Part shown: piece after piece, positions 34,246-43,341 of the stretch
Numbering within the stretch: position 1 is the first letter of the stretch
Layout of the letters: each line of letters starts with the position of its first letter
Assembly (NCBI GenBank): GCA_016706685.1
Contig: JADJJE010000015.1
Coordinates: 1 to 64,000 of the forward strand
Direction of reading: 5' to 3'
Origin: Sandaracinaceae bacterium
GTDB lineage: Bacteria; Myxococcota_A; Polyangia; Polyangiales; Houyiibacteriaceae
Length of the DNA stretch: 64,000 nt
The notes under the pieces: model-generated
Database searches by the model: none
The model's input: the letters and a program-made list of their open reading frames with translations, nothing else
What the model was told of the DNA's origin: nothing
Made by a program: the position numbers and the translations under genes

Positions 34246-35258
34246 TCAGGCCACGGGGCAGCGAGAGGCCGCCTGCGCGTGGTGGCCCACGGCCTTCTCC
34301 ACCAGTTTGCGGGGCGCTCCCGCTGGCGCGAGCGCGCGCAGCACGGTCTGCTCGAGCGCACGGCCGACGAGATCTTTGCCCTCCTTGCCGGCGAGCCGCC
34401 GCTGCGCTTCGTGGTAGGCCGGCACGTAGCGGATGCGCGGGGCAGCACCTTCACGACGGTCTGCAGCGTGCGGACCGACGCGTGGTAAATGCGTTCGTGC
34501 TCGGCGCTGAAGCGCAGCCCGAACTGCGCGCGGGTGGAGTCCGGCAAGAGCCCTGCCGTCATGAGCAGATACCACTCGAAGAAGGGCGTGCTGATGCGGC
34601 TCGGAGGCGTGAGCAGGTACTTGGCCAGCTCGTTGGCCGCGACACCCACGCGGATGGTGTCGCTCTCCACCATGTCGTTCACGTACGCGTCGAACTCGGT
34701 CCAGGTGGCCGGCATGAGCGCGGCGTCGATGCCGAAGAGCGCCGCGAAGGACTTGGACTCTTGGTAGTACTGGTCGCGCTCGGCCCACGTGAGCGGCTCC
34801 ACCACTTGGTCGTAGACCAGCACGGCGGTGTGGATGAGCGTGGCGTGCACCCACAGCAGGGCGTCGTGATCGTGCGCGCGGTAGCGGTGACCGGCTTCGA
34901 AGCGCCCCACGTTCTCGGTGATCGGTCCGTGGATGGTGTCGTGGATGGCCCGCACGCCGTGGGCCGACTCGAGCGCGTCCGCCTGCGAGCCGAAGATCAT
35001 GTTGTAGACGTGCAGGAAGGTGCGGTTGAAGCGCCCGATCGGATCGGTGCGCGTCTGGCTGTGCTGGTCCACGCCGTGGGCCACATAGGGGTGCGCCAGC
35101 TGGAGTAAGGCGGCGCGTCCGCCGCCCAGGAAGGTGATCGCCTCGCGGCCGATACGCCAGCTCATGCTGGAGGGGCCCTGGAAGCCGGCGCGGGGGTCGA
35201 TGACGCGCTCGGACGCGGTGCTCACCGTGGACTCGAACTGGCGCTGTGTGACCAACAT
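34246..35258 (-). pseudogene. oxygenase MpaB / DUF2236 family protein, frameshifted near 34440
   Basis: The frame from ATG 35258 encodes about 270 residues with the family pattern: GGGRAALLQLAHPYVAHGVD, RFNRTFLHVYNMIFG, LLWVHATLIHTAVLVYD and FFEWYLLMTAGLLPD. After VVKVLP the frame departs, but the next frame continues with RIRYVPAYHEAQRRLAG and stops at 34246. Adding one base to the run of four G at 34439-34442 restores a frame of about 337 residues. This is either a sequencing or assembly error or a recent inactivation. DUF2236 enzymes bind heme and act on polymers in a few cases. It is last in the leftward cluster. Confidence 0.7.
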
Positions 35259-35289
35259 CCCCAAAGCGTCACTCTAATTCACCCGTTGG

Positions 35290-36456
35290 TCAATAGTGCT
35301 GGCGACCGTCTGTCTCCGTGGCGGCCGGGGAAGAGCTCGCCAGGCGCCGCACGGCGTCCGTGTAGCGGCCCGCTCGCACGATGGGCGTGCCGTCGAGGCG
35401 CATGCTCAGGGTGTCGCTCGCCACGCAGAAGGAGATGCCGCGATACGTGCTGTCGGTGCGGTCCGTGAGCGAGAGGCGCGGGTCCAGCAGGGTGATCACG
35501 CAGCCGGGCCGCTCGAAGGTGGCGGGCCGCGTCTCCTCCCCGGGGAACGCCTCGCCGGCGTTGTTGGCGTCACGCTGGCAGGTGCCGAACGCCACGCGCG
35601 TCACGAACAGCCCGGGCACTTGCTGCATGGCCTCGCGCATCCAGGTGGCACCGTGCGGACCCTCCACGCCGCGCAGCGCACCGTCCCGGAACTGGAAGCT
35701 GCGCAGCGGTGTGTGCCCATCGGAGGTGCCGTCGGGCATGAACACGCGTGGCGCCACCAGCTTGCCCGCGATGGTGTGCACCGCCGTGCTGGCGGGTGGG
35801 CTCGGGTAGCGCCAGACGTTCGCCGCGACCTGCCGAGCGCCCGCAGGCCGCGCGCCGTGCTCGAGCTCCAGCGTCATGCGCGTGCCGAGGCCGTCTTCGA
35901 GCTCGAGGTGTTTCGCCCGCTCGAGGCGCGCGCTCAGCCACAGGTCCAGGTCGTGATGCGGTCCACGGTCCAGGGACCCGAGCCCCACGCCCTCGGTGCG
36001 AGCCGGGGCCGTGAGCAACGCCTCGGCGTCGAAGCGCAGCAGCGCGCTCGGGAGGTTGCCCACGTGGTCGCACAGCCACTGCTCGAGCGCAGCTCCCACC
36101 TCGCCGCTGCCGGTCTCGAGCGTCATGCAGGCGTGCGCCGTGCGAAGCGCGCCCTCCAGCTCGTCACGCCCCGTGCCGCCCAGCAGGCTCACCCGGTCGG
36201 CCTCGAACGCGAGCACCTCGATGCCCAGGAGCGTGGCGTTGTGCACCAACAGCGCGAGCGCGCGGCGAGCACTGCGCGTGGGCGGATGCAGCACCAAGAG
36301 GCGGGAGCGCTTGGTGAGACGCAGCGTGCCCCGCAGCAAGTGCAGCGCGCCGCGCTCGCCCGTGGCGTGGCTGAGGATCTCCATGGTCTCGGAGGTCAGC
36401 GGGCGCCGGCGCGCTTCAGCGGGGGGGCGCGGCGGGATGTACTTGGTAGCCGTCAT
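35290..36456 (-). CDS. protein of unknown function, possibly M29-like fold
   Basis: The 388-residue protein starts at ATG 36456 (MTATKYIPPRPP). The longer frame back to 36675 is a shadow of the helicase gene. The first half is helical with two Leu-rich segments. The second half has GTRMTLELEHGARP, PSPPASTAVHTIAGKLVAP, FQFRDGALRGVEG and CVITLLDPRLSL. The order recalls aminopeptidase T (M29) proteins, but the metal ligands of that family are not clear, so this is a weak guess. It lies 34 bases after the giant fusion gene on the same strand, so co-transcription is likely. Confidence 0.55.
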   Translation of the reverse strand: MTATKYIPPRPPAEARRRPLTSETMEILSHATGERGALHLLRGTLRLTKRSRLLVLHPPTRSARRALALLVHNATLLGIEVLAFEADRVSLLGGTGRDELEGALRTAHACMTLETGSGEVGAALEQWLCDHVGNLPSALLRFDAEALLTAPARTEGVGLGSLDRGPHHDLDLWLSARLERAKHLELEDGLGTRMTLELEHGARPAGARQVAANVWRYPSPPASTAVHTIAGKLVAPRVFMPDGTSDGHTPLRSFQFRDGALRGVEGPHGATWMREAMQQVPGLFVTRVAFGTCQRDANNAGEAFPGEETRPATFERPGCVITLLDPRLSLTDRTDSTYRGISFCVASDTLSMRLDGTPIVRAGRYTDAVRRLASSSPAATETDGRQHY

Positions 36457-36490
36457 GATGGGGCATGTATATCCCCAAACGGTGGTATTG

Positions 36491-39400
36491 TCACCCCGGC
36501 GGCTGTCGGCGGCCCACCGGGGCCCTCGAGACACCCATGCGGTCGACGATTTCGGCCACCACCGCGTCTGGGCGACGACACCACGTGGCGGCGTCCAATG
36601 GCAGCACGTCCCAGCCGCGCGCGCGCAGCACCGCAGGCCGGTGCACGAAGCAGTCGTACGCGCCCGCGTCGCCACCGGCCTCGTCGATTAGGACGGCCAG
36701 CTTGAAGCGCGTGGGGTCCTGCGGATCGAGCACGGCCAGCGGGATGCGGAAGTCCGAGGTGCCCACGTTCAGCTCGTGCGGCACCCCCGCGGCCTCCAGC
36801 GCCAGGGCCAGCTGTGTGACGAGCGGGACGTAGCCCTCGATGGGCAGCGTGCGCGCGCTGCTCCGTGTGCTGCGGCGCGACTCGCGCACCGAGTCGAGGA
36901 TGCCCTCGGCCTGCGAGGCGTGGCCCTCGCTCTTGAGCTTGGCGTACTCGAGGTAGCGCTTGAACAGCTGGGGGCCCACGTGGCTCGAGCCCGCCGTGCT
37001 CAGCTGTTCGGGCGAGAACGACGACACGATGTAGCAGCGCTGCTTGGCGCGCGAGATGGCCACGTTCAGGCGGCGTTCCCCGCCGCGTTGACCGAGGGGC
37101 CCGAAACGCGCTGGCACGTAGAGGTCGGCCACCCCGCTCTTGCGGGTGCGGGTCACCGGCGCGTGCGCCAGCGTGAAGATGATCACGTCGCGCTCGTCGC
37201 CCTGCACGGCCTCGAGGTTCTTCACGAACGGGCGCTCGTCCAGGCGCTCGTTGGCTTCGGCGCTGGCCCACGCCTCGCCGAACGCGGCGTCTGCCGAGGC
37301 GCGGCGCTCGAGCGCGTCCAGCACCGCGGCACGCTGCTTGAGGTTGAAGCTGACCACGCCGATGGTGGGCGGCTTCGTGTCGGCAAGCAGCTCGGCCACC
37401 AGGTCCACCACGCGCTCCGCTTCCACCGCGTTGGCGCCGGCGTCATACACGCCGTTCTCGATCTGAATGAAGCGCAGGCCGGGCGCGGCGTCGGCGCGCA
37501 GCGTGGAAGGGATGGTCAGCAGCCCGCCGCCGTACATGGCGTGGTTCGAGAATGCGATCAGCGACTCGTCTTGGCAGCGGTAGTGCCACTCGAGCGCGGT
37601 GTGACGCACGCGGCTACGCGTGAGGGTCAGCAGCGACTCGGCGGAGAGCATGTCGCGCACGTCACGCTCGTCCTCGGGCACGTCGTCGGGCGCAGCGTCC
37701 GCGCTGCTGGCATCGGGGCCCGCCTCGTCCTCGCTGCTCCCGCCCATCTGGAAGAAGGACGTGGGCGGCATCTGCTTCTCGTCGCCCGCCACCACCACGC
37801 GCTTGGCGCGCAGCAGCACCGGCAGCCCCGACTCCACCGTGCACTGCGAGGCCTCGTCGAACACCACCAGGTCGAACAGCGGCTCGCGCGGAAACAGGAT
37901 GGCCATGGTCTCGGGCGAGAGCAGCCACACGGGCACCACGTCCAGCAAGCCGTCGGGCGCGAACTGGCGCACGAACGTGCGCAGCGCGAGCAGGCTGCGC
38001 TTCTTGCGCGTCTCCTTGAGCAGGCTCTCCCACACGGCCTGCTCTGCGCTGCGGCGCTTGTGCTTCTCGGGGGCGCTGATGTTCAGCAGCGGGGCTTCGT
38101 CCAGCGTGGCGACGACGCGCTCCAGCTCCACCTTCGAGAGCCGCTGGTCGAGGGACGCGAGGCGCGTGACGGCGGCACGCTGGGCCTCGTCGCTCCCGGC
38201 AGTGCCGTAGGTCTCGAGCGCCGCCCCGTCGCGCCCGACGCTGGCTAGCTGCCCGCGCGCCCAGGCGTGCAGCAGCGCGCGCTGCCAGGTGGCCGCGTCG
38301 GCGCCCGCGTGGTGCTGGGCCAGCGCGTCGAGCGCCGGCTGGAGCCCGATAAGCAGCTGCTTGCCGCGCGCCCAGCGACCGTCGGCGCGAGCCACCGCCG
38401 TGCCCTCGCGTACCAGGCGCTCGCGCAGCGCTCGCAGCGCGCTCTGTGCCGGAGCGTTCCCCAGCCCCGGAGCGTACGGCCGCAGCGTGGTGATGGCGTC
38501 GCGCAGCGCGTGGAGGCGGCCGAGCGCGTCACGCCGTGAGGCCACCAGGGCGTCCCACTCGCGCAGGCGCGCTGGGTCCAGCCGCGTGGGCAGACCCACT
38601 TGCTCGAGCGCGCGTGGGCTGCGCAGGAGCTGCTGTTGGTGGGTGACCAGCTGCGCAGCCAGAGGCAGGTAGGCCTCGAGGTCCCGGCGGTGCCGCAGGC
38701 TGGGTGCAGACGCGAGGTGGCGCATGGCCTTGCTGGCGGCGCTCCACACCCGGGCGGCACGCAGCCGGCTGGCCAGCGTCTGCAGGAAGTCGCGATCGAG
38801 CGGGTGCCCCGCACGCTCGGGCCACGCCTCGGCGATGCGCTTCGCGACGTGGAAGCGGGCCACCCACCAGGCCCACACGAAGAAGCGCACGAAGCGGCCG
38901 GCATAGCGCTCGAGCAGGCTGACCGCGGCCACGAGCTGCGGCGCCACCTCCATGTCCACGGGCTCGTCCCACTGCGCGAGGGCCGTGCGCTGAAGGTCGA
39001 GCTCGGCGTCGGCCGCGCGGAACGCCAACAGGGCCTCGTCGCTGGGCGCGCTGGCCCGTGCCGCCAGGTAGAGCGCGTCTCCGTCTTCCACGCTGGCGCG
39101 TGCTTGCTGCAACGTCGCTTCGCGCGCCAGCAGGTCGGCGGCGTCGTCGAGCGCCGCGGCGTCGAGCCCGTGCGCGTCACGCGCCTCTTCGAAGTGACGA
39201 GCCGCATCGAGCGCCACGTCCACCTGCCGCGCGAGCACCGCCAGCTGCTGGTCGTCGTGGTCGGCCATGCTCTGGCGTTCGGGTTGTCCCGGCTCGGCGC
39301 GCCAGGGCGTGCCGCGCGCCCAGTAGGCTTGGTCGGCGTGCAGCTCGGCGCTGAGCGTCAGCACGTCCGTGAGCGCGTCGTGCGAGAGGTCCCCCACCGA

Positions 39401-42352
39401 AGCCGGCAGCTCCGCGGCCGCGCACCCCATGGGAGGCGCCGTCGCGCTCACCAGCGTGAGCAGCTCACCCGCGCTCAGCGCGGCGCCCGGCCGCTTGCTG
39501 GCCAGCGTGCGTCGGCGAGCGTCGAGCGCCTCGCACGTGTCCGCGTGCTCGCGTGCCAACAGCGTGGCGGCGGCTTCGTCGAAGCGCTTGGGCGTGAACC
39601 CGTCGAGGCGCTCCGCAATCTGCGCATAGACGGCCTTGCGGTCCTCGTGCGCGTCGTGCACCAGCGCCATGGCGTGCCGCAGGCCGAGGGCCTCGATGCG
39701 CTGATAGACCACGTCGAGCGCGGCGCGCTTCTCGCACACCACCGCCACGCGCTCGCCGCGCCGCAGCGCGTCCAGCACCAGGTTGGCGATGACCTGGCTC
39801 TTGCCCGTCCCGGGCGGGCCGTCGATGACCATGGCCTCGTGCTGCAGGCACTCGCCCAGCACGCGCCGCTGCGTGGGGTCTGCGGCCAGCAGCGGGTGCG
39901 CGGCTTGCTGCGCGGGCGGCGGCACGTACTCGCCGCGCAGCGGCGCGGGCAGCAGCACGGTGGCGGCCGCCAGCAGGCCGGCCACGGGCTGTGCCTCGTC
40001 GCTCAGCTGCTGGATGAGCGCGTCGTAGTCCTGCAGCAGGTCCGAGCTGGACTGCGGGAAGAGCCCCAGCACGGCGATCTCCTCGAGCTCGAGGCGATGC
40101 CCACCTTGCTCGAGGTCGGTGCGTGTCTCGAACGGGGTGAGCGGCCCGGAGCGCGGCGTGATCTCCACCCCCACCTCACGCAGGCGCGCCACCACGGCGT
40201 CGAGGCCCACGGCGCGGTCGGCGGCCAGCGTGTCCAGCTCCTCGGCCAGGCTGTCGGGGAACCCGAAGCGCATCTTGTTGAAGACCAGGCGCAGCAGCGA
40301 CTGGTTCACGATGGGGTCTTCGTCCTTCTTGGGCGCGAGCTTCCAGCTGCGCGCGCCGCGGCTGTCGCGCACCAGCTCCACCGGAAACAGCAAGAGCGGC
40401 GCGCGCACGGGGTAGGCCACCACGCTGGTCTGGCGCGCCACGGCACCCGCCAAGAACGGGTACCCGAGATACAGGTCGTGTGAGCCCGTCTCTTCCACGC
40501 GGTCGCGCTGCGCACGGTCCAGCTTCTGGAGCGCCTCGCCGCAGTCTTCCGCGGCGCGGTGAGTGCCGGCCTCGCTCGCGTCGATGAGCCGCGCCACGCG
40601 CCCGGCGCGAACCTGCTCGAGGGCGCGCTCGCCCAAGCCGAGCGAGATGCGTTCGAGGCGGCCCAGGTCGAAGGCGCGCTCGCTGCGCAGCACACGCAGC
40701 CGCACGGAGGGGCTGCGTCCGTCGCCCGACACCAGCTGGTCACGCAGGCGCGAGAGACCGCGGATGAGCTGCTGCCGCGATGGGTCGAGCGGCGCGCTGA
40801 GCGCAGGCAGGGCGGCGAGGGGCGCCGGCGGGGCCGTCAGTGCCAGCACGTCGTCCAGCTTCGCGCGGCGGAGCGATGGTGACGCCGTGACGTGACGGGC
40901 GGCGAACGCACCTTCGATGGCCAGCACGGCGCTCTCGCTGACCTCCGACTGGCCGATGAGGCGCACCAGACGACGGTACGGGATGTTCCCCGCGCCGCGA
41001 CGGCAGACGCCGTCCAGGAACGCGTCGAGCGCCTCGAGCACGTCGTCGCGGCGGGCGGGGAGCGGGATGACCAGTGGCGGCACGTCGGTGATGACGATGT
41101 TCACGCCCAGCGCGGCGAGCGCAGCGACCATGCCCCGCTCGAACAGGGCCGCCTGCCCCAGCGCCGCGCCGATGCCGAGCACCGCGCCCACCTCGCGCTC
41201 GTCGATGGTGCCGTCGGCACCCAACATGTGCACCAGCAGCACGAAGCAGCGCTGAGCGAAGTCCGCACCTCCCGCGCGCACGATGGGCGCCGTGTCGGCG
41301 AAGCGCTGATGGGCCGCGTCGCGGTCCAGATACGTTTGCCAGTCGGGCACCAGCGGCGCGAAGATCTGCTCGATGCGCTCGGACTCTTCGCTGGCCAGCT
41401 CACCGTCCGACCACGCCACGATCACGGCGCCGGCCAGCGCGCACTCGTAGACCTCGAGGGGCGGCGGCTCGAGCGGGTCGTAGCTCACGTCCAGCTCGGG
41501 GCGCTTCAGGATCTTGTCGAGCATGCCCTCGACGTCCGCGAGCGTGCGCGTGCCAGCGCCTTGGCCGGTGAGCGCGCGGTAGACGTCGGTCTCGCTGAAC
41601 AGCCACGCGGCGTAGGACCGCAGGTGGTGCTCGGGGTGCGTGTCGTGCCGCGCCTGGTCGCTGCCCGCGAGGCACGCCTCCATCAGCTCCTGGCACTGCC
41701 CGAGGTAGGCCTCGGTGTCCCACGTGAGCGCGGCCACGGGCAGGCCCGTGGTGATGGACATCTGCGCGCGCAGCATGCCCCCCAGGTCCTGGCAGGTGAG
41801 CAGGCCGAAGCGGTCTGCCGTGATCTCGGCGGCCACCTGCAGCAGCTGGGCGGTCCGCTGCACGCCGACGTCGCCTGCGCCAGCACGTGCCAGCGAGCGC
41901 GCCGCGAGCCGCGCTGGGCCTAGCGCTCCGCCCGCGCCGTGCGCCAGGAAGTGCCCCAGCTCGTGGCCGAACACCGACAAGAGCCCCGACTCGTCCAGCT
42001 GCGCCAGCAAGCGCCCCTGGACCTCCACCAAGATGGGTGCTTGCACCACGTGCATGGCGGCGTTCTCGGGGCCGGCCGACTGATAGAGCTCGAGCTGGCC
42101 GGTGATGCCCAGCACGCGCGCGCTCTCGGTGAGCAGGCCGTGGGCCTCGGGCGCCATGCTGGCCGAGAGCCGCAGCGACCGCGCCAGCAGCTCACGGCGC
42201 ACGCGGGGCGCGTCGAAGGACCCTGACAGGCGCGCGGCCAGGCCATCGAAGTCCGGCGACTTCGACAGCTGGCTGAGCAGCTCGTCTTCGAGGCGATAGC
42301 GCACGCGCTCCGGATCGAGCGCGCGGAGCACGCGGCGCGAGGGTGAACTCAC
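36491..42352 (-). CDS. giant fusion: M48-like metallopeptidase, TerB, SF1 helicase, nuclease-like C-terminus
   Basis: The 1953-residue protein has, in order: an M48-like Zn peptidase (about 80-250: HELGH at 130-134, EITAD near 176-180 as the third-ligand motif); a TerB-like domain (about 300-400, AWSDGELASEES and HMLGADGTIDERE); a superfamily 1 helicase with Walker A GPPGTGKS (845-852), Walker B DEASQ (1499-1503), GDEKQMPPT (1523-1531), WHYRC and RRLNVAISRAKQ; an insert of about 600 residues rich in Ala/Leu/Arg between Walker A and B, likely coiled-coil; and a C-terminal 100 residues (AVLIDEAG, VLRARGWDVLPLDAATW) like Vsr/DUF559-type nucleases. GTG start overlaps the upstream gene stop (GTGA). 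Possible defence or repair protein. Confidence 0.85.
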   Translation of the reverse strand: MSSPSRRVLRALDPERVRYRLEDELLSQLSKSPDFDGLAARLSGSFDAPRVRRELLARSLRLSASMAPEAHGLLTESARVLGITGQLELYQSAGPENAAMHVVQAPILVEVQGRLLAQLDESGLLSVFGHELGHFLAHGAGGALGPARLAARSLARAGAGDVGVQRTAQLLQVAAEITADRFGLLTCQDLGGMLRAQMSITTGLPVAALTWDTEAYLGQCQELMEACLAGSDQARHDTHPEHHLRSYAAWLFSETDVYRALTGQGAGTRTLADVEGMLDKILKRPELDVSYDPLEPPPLEVYECALAGAVIVAWSDGELASEESERIEQIFAPLVPDWQTYLDRDAAHQRFADTAPIVRAGGADFAQRCFVLLVHMLGADGTIDEREVGAVLGIGAALGQAALFERGMVAALAALGVNIVITDVPPLVIPLPARRDDVLEALDAFLDGVCRRGAGNIPYRRLVRLIGQSEVSESAVLAIEGAFAARHVTASPSLRRAKLDDVLALTAPPAPLAALPALSAPLDPSRQQLIRGLSRLRDQLVSGDGRSPSVRLRVLRSERAFDLGRLERISLGLGERALEQVRAGRVARLIDASEAGTHRAAEDCGEALQKLDRAQRDRVEETGSHDLYLGYPFLAGAVARQTSVVAYPVRAPLLLFPVELVRDSRGARSWKLAPKKDEDPIVNQSLLRLVFNKMRFGFPDSLAEELDTLAADRAVGLDAVVARLREVGVEITPRSGPLTPFETRTDLEQGGHRLELEEIAVLGLFPQSSSDLLQDYDALIQQLSDEAQPVAGLLAAATVLLPAPLRGEYVPPPAQQAAHPLLAADPTQRRVLGECLQHEAMVIDGPPGTGKSQVIANLVLDALRRGERVAVVCEKRAALDVVYQRIEALGLRHAMALVHDAHEDRKAVYAQIAERLDGFTPKRFDEAAATLLAREHADTCEALDARRRTLASKRPGAALSAGELLTLVSATAPPMGCAAAELPASVGDLSHDALTDVLTLSAELHADQAYWARGTPWRAEPGQPERQSMADHDDQQLAVLARQVDVALDAARHFEEARDAHGLDAAALDDAADLLAREATLQQARASVEDGDALYLAARASAPSDEALLAFRAADAELDLQRTALAQWDEPVDMEVAPQLVAAVSLLERYAGRFVRFFVWAWWVARFHVAKRIAEAWPERAGHPLDRDFLQTLASRLRAARVWSAASKAMRHLASAPSLRHRRDLEAYLPLAAQLVTHQQQLLRSPRALEQVGLPTRLDPARLREWDALVASRRDALGRLHALRDAITTLRPYAPGLGNAPAQSALRALRERLVREGTAVARADGRWARGKQLLIGLQPALDALAQHHAGADAATWQRALLHAWARGQLASVGRDGAALETYGTAGSDEAQRAAVTRLASLDQRLSKVELERVVATLDEAPLLNISAPEKHKRRSAEQAVWESLLKETRKKRSLLALRTFVRQFAPDGLLDVVPVWLLSPETMAILFPREPLFDLVVFDEASQCTVESGLPVLLRAKRVVVAGDEKQMPPTSFFQMGGSSEDEAGPDASSADAAPDDVPEDERDVRDMLSAESLLTLTRSRVRHTALEWHYRCQDESLIAFSNHAMYGGGLLTIPSTLRADAAPGLRFIQIENGVYDAGANAVEAERVVDLVAELLADTKPPTIGVVSFNLKQRAAVLDALERRASADAAFGEAWASAEANERLDERPFVKNLEAVQGDERDVIIFTLAHAPVTRTRKSGVADLYVPARFGPLGQRGGERRLNVAISRAKQRCYIVSSFSPEQLSTAGSSHVGPQLFKRYLEYAKLKSEGHASQAEGILDSVRESRRSTRSSARTLPIEGYVPLVTQLALALEAAGVPHELNVGTSDFRIPLAVLDPQDPTRFKLAVLIDEAGGDAGAYDCFVHRPAVLRARGWDVLPLDAATWCRRPDAVVAEIVDRMGVSRAPVGRRQPPG

Positions 42353-43341
42353 CGGCTGAAGGTGAGCTTGTACTCGAGGCTGTGGCCAATCCGCTTCGAG
42401 AACTTCTGCACGGAGCCGGCGGCCATCTTCTCGCTGAGGCTGACCGGGATGAGCGTGGTCAGGCGCCCCCCCAGGCCCTGCGTCTCACCCACTAGCTGGC
42501 GCGGTCCGGACGCTGGCGTGTAGCGCAGCCGTGCGCCCTTCTTCCCAGCGCGCTCCAGCAAGTCGTACAGGTCGCGGAACAGGATGAAGGCGGTGTCGTT
42601 CTGGTGCATGGCCCAGTTGGCCACGGGCAGGAAGTCCACCAGGTGGATGAGCTGGAAATTGAGCTGGATGAAGAAGTCCTCGCCGCTCATGGTGATGGGC
42701 TGGTTGTCGATGACCCGACGGAAGCTGACCTCCTTCAGCGAGTCGAGGCGGTGCAGGTTGTCACGCAGCTCGCGGCGCAGCGGCAGGTTGTAGAGCAAGC
42801 GCAGCACGGAGGGGAACGCCTCCACGTGCTTCCAGTCGAAGTCGTTCATCAAGGAGCGCAGCTTGGGGATCTGCTCGGCCTTCATGGCGAACGTGTTGGT
42901 GCCCGTGCCCAGGATGGAGTGCAGCAGCAGCACCAGCGGCGAGTGCTCGGGGTAGTGCGCCGCGCCGTACTCGAAGCAGAAGTAGAGGTGGTCCAAGAAC
43001 GAGCCGTCCGCGTGCTCCACGTCGAAGTCGCACTCGTCCGCCATGAAGCGCAGCAGCGCAGGATCCACCTGGGGCAGCTTCGCGGCGATGTCCACGGCGC
43101 TGTACGCGCGCTCCACCTCGGCGCCGGCCGGGCCGTCCCAGTGGGCCTCCTTCGCGATGCGCGTCTTGATGACGAAGCGCGGCGCGGCTCCCTCGAGCGT
43201 CTGGAAGATGGTGCGGTTCAGGTCGAAGTTGTCGATGGGCTTCACACGCACGACACCCGCGTGGTCGACCGCGGCGCCGTTGGCGACGGCGGCCTTGCGC
43301 TGCAGGCTGGGATTCGGACGCTCGGTGGCGCTCTGCTTCAT
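42349..43341 (-). CDS. conserved-looking protein of unknown function, partner of the giant fusion
   Basis: This 330-residue soluble protein has no signal peptide or membrane helix. It is mostly helical, with DHLYFCFEYGAAHYPEHSP, LLHSILGTGTNTFAMKAEQI, DFFIQLNFQLIHLVDFLPVA and an N-terminal DNFDLNRTIFQTLEGAAPRF as distinct segments. I recognise no family. Its stop overlaps the GTG start of the giant fusion gene by four bases (GTGA), so the two products are made together and probably act together. A GGAG ribosome site lies 6 bases before ATG 43341. It starts after the long repeat-filled gap. Confidence 0.7.
   Translation of the reverse strand: MKQSATERPNPSLQRKAAVANGAAVDHAGVVRVKPIDNFDLNRTIFQTLEGAAPRFVIKTRIAKEAHWDGPAGAEVERAYSAVDIAAKLPQVDPALLRFMADECDFDVEHADGSFLDHLYFCFEYGAAHYPEHSPLVLLLHSILGTGTNTFAMKAEQIPKLRSLMNDFDWKHVEAFPSVLRLLYNLPLRRELRDNLHRLDSLKEVSFRRVIDNQPITMSGEDFFIQLNFQLIHLVDFLPVANWAMHQNDTAFILFRDLYDLLERAGKKGARLRYTPASGPRQLVGETQGLGGRLTTLIPVSLSEKMAAGSVQKFSKRIGHSLEYKLTFSR

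Noticed and set aside
36491..36675. Longer start (36675) for the 388-residue protein
   Set aside because: The extra 73 residues overlap the end of the giant fusion gene in another frame and are Arg/Cys/Trp-rich; ATG 36456 gives a clean start.
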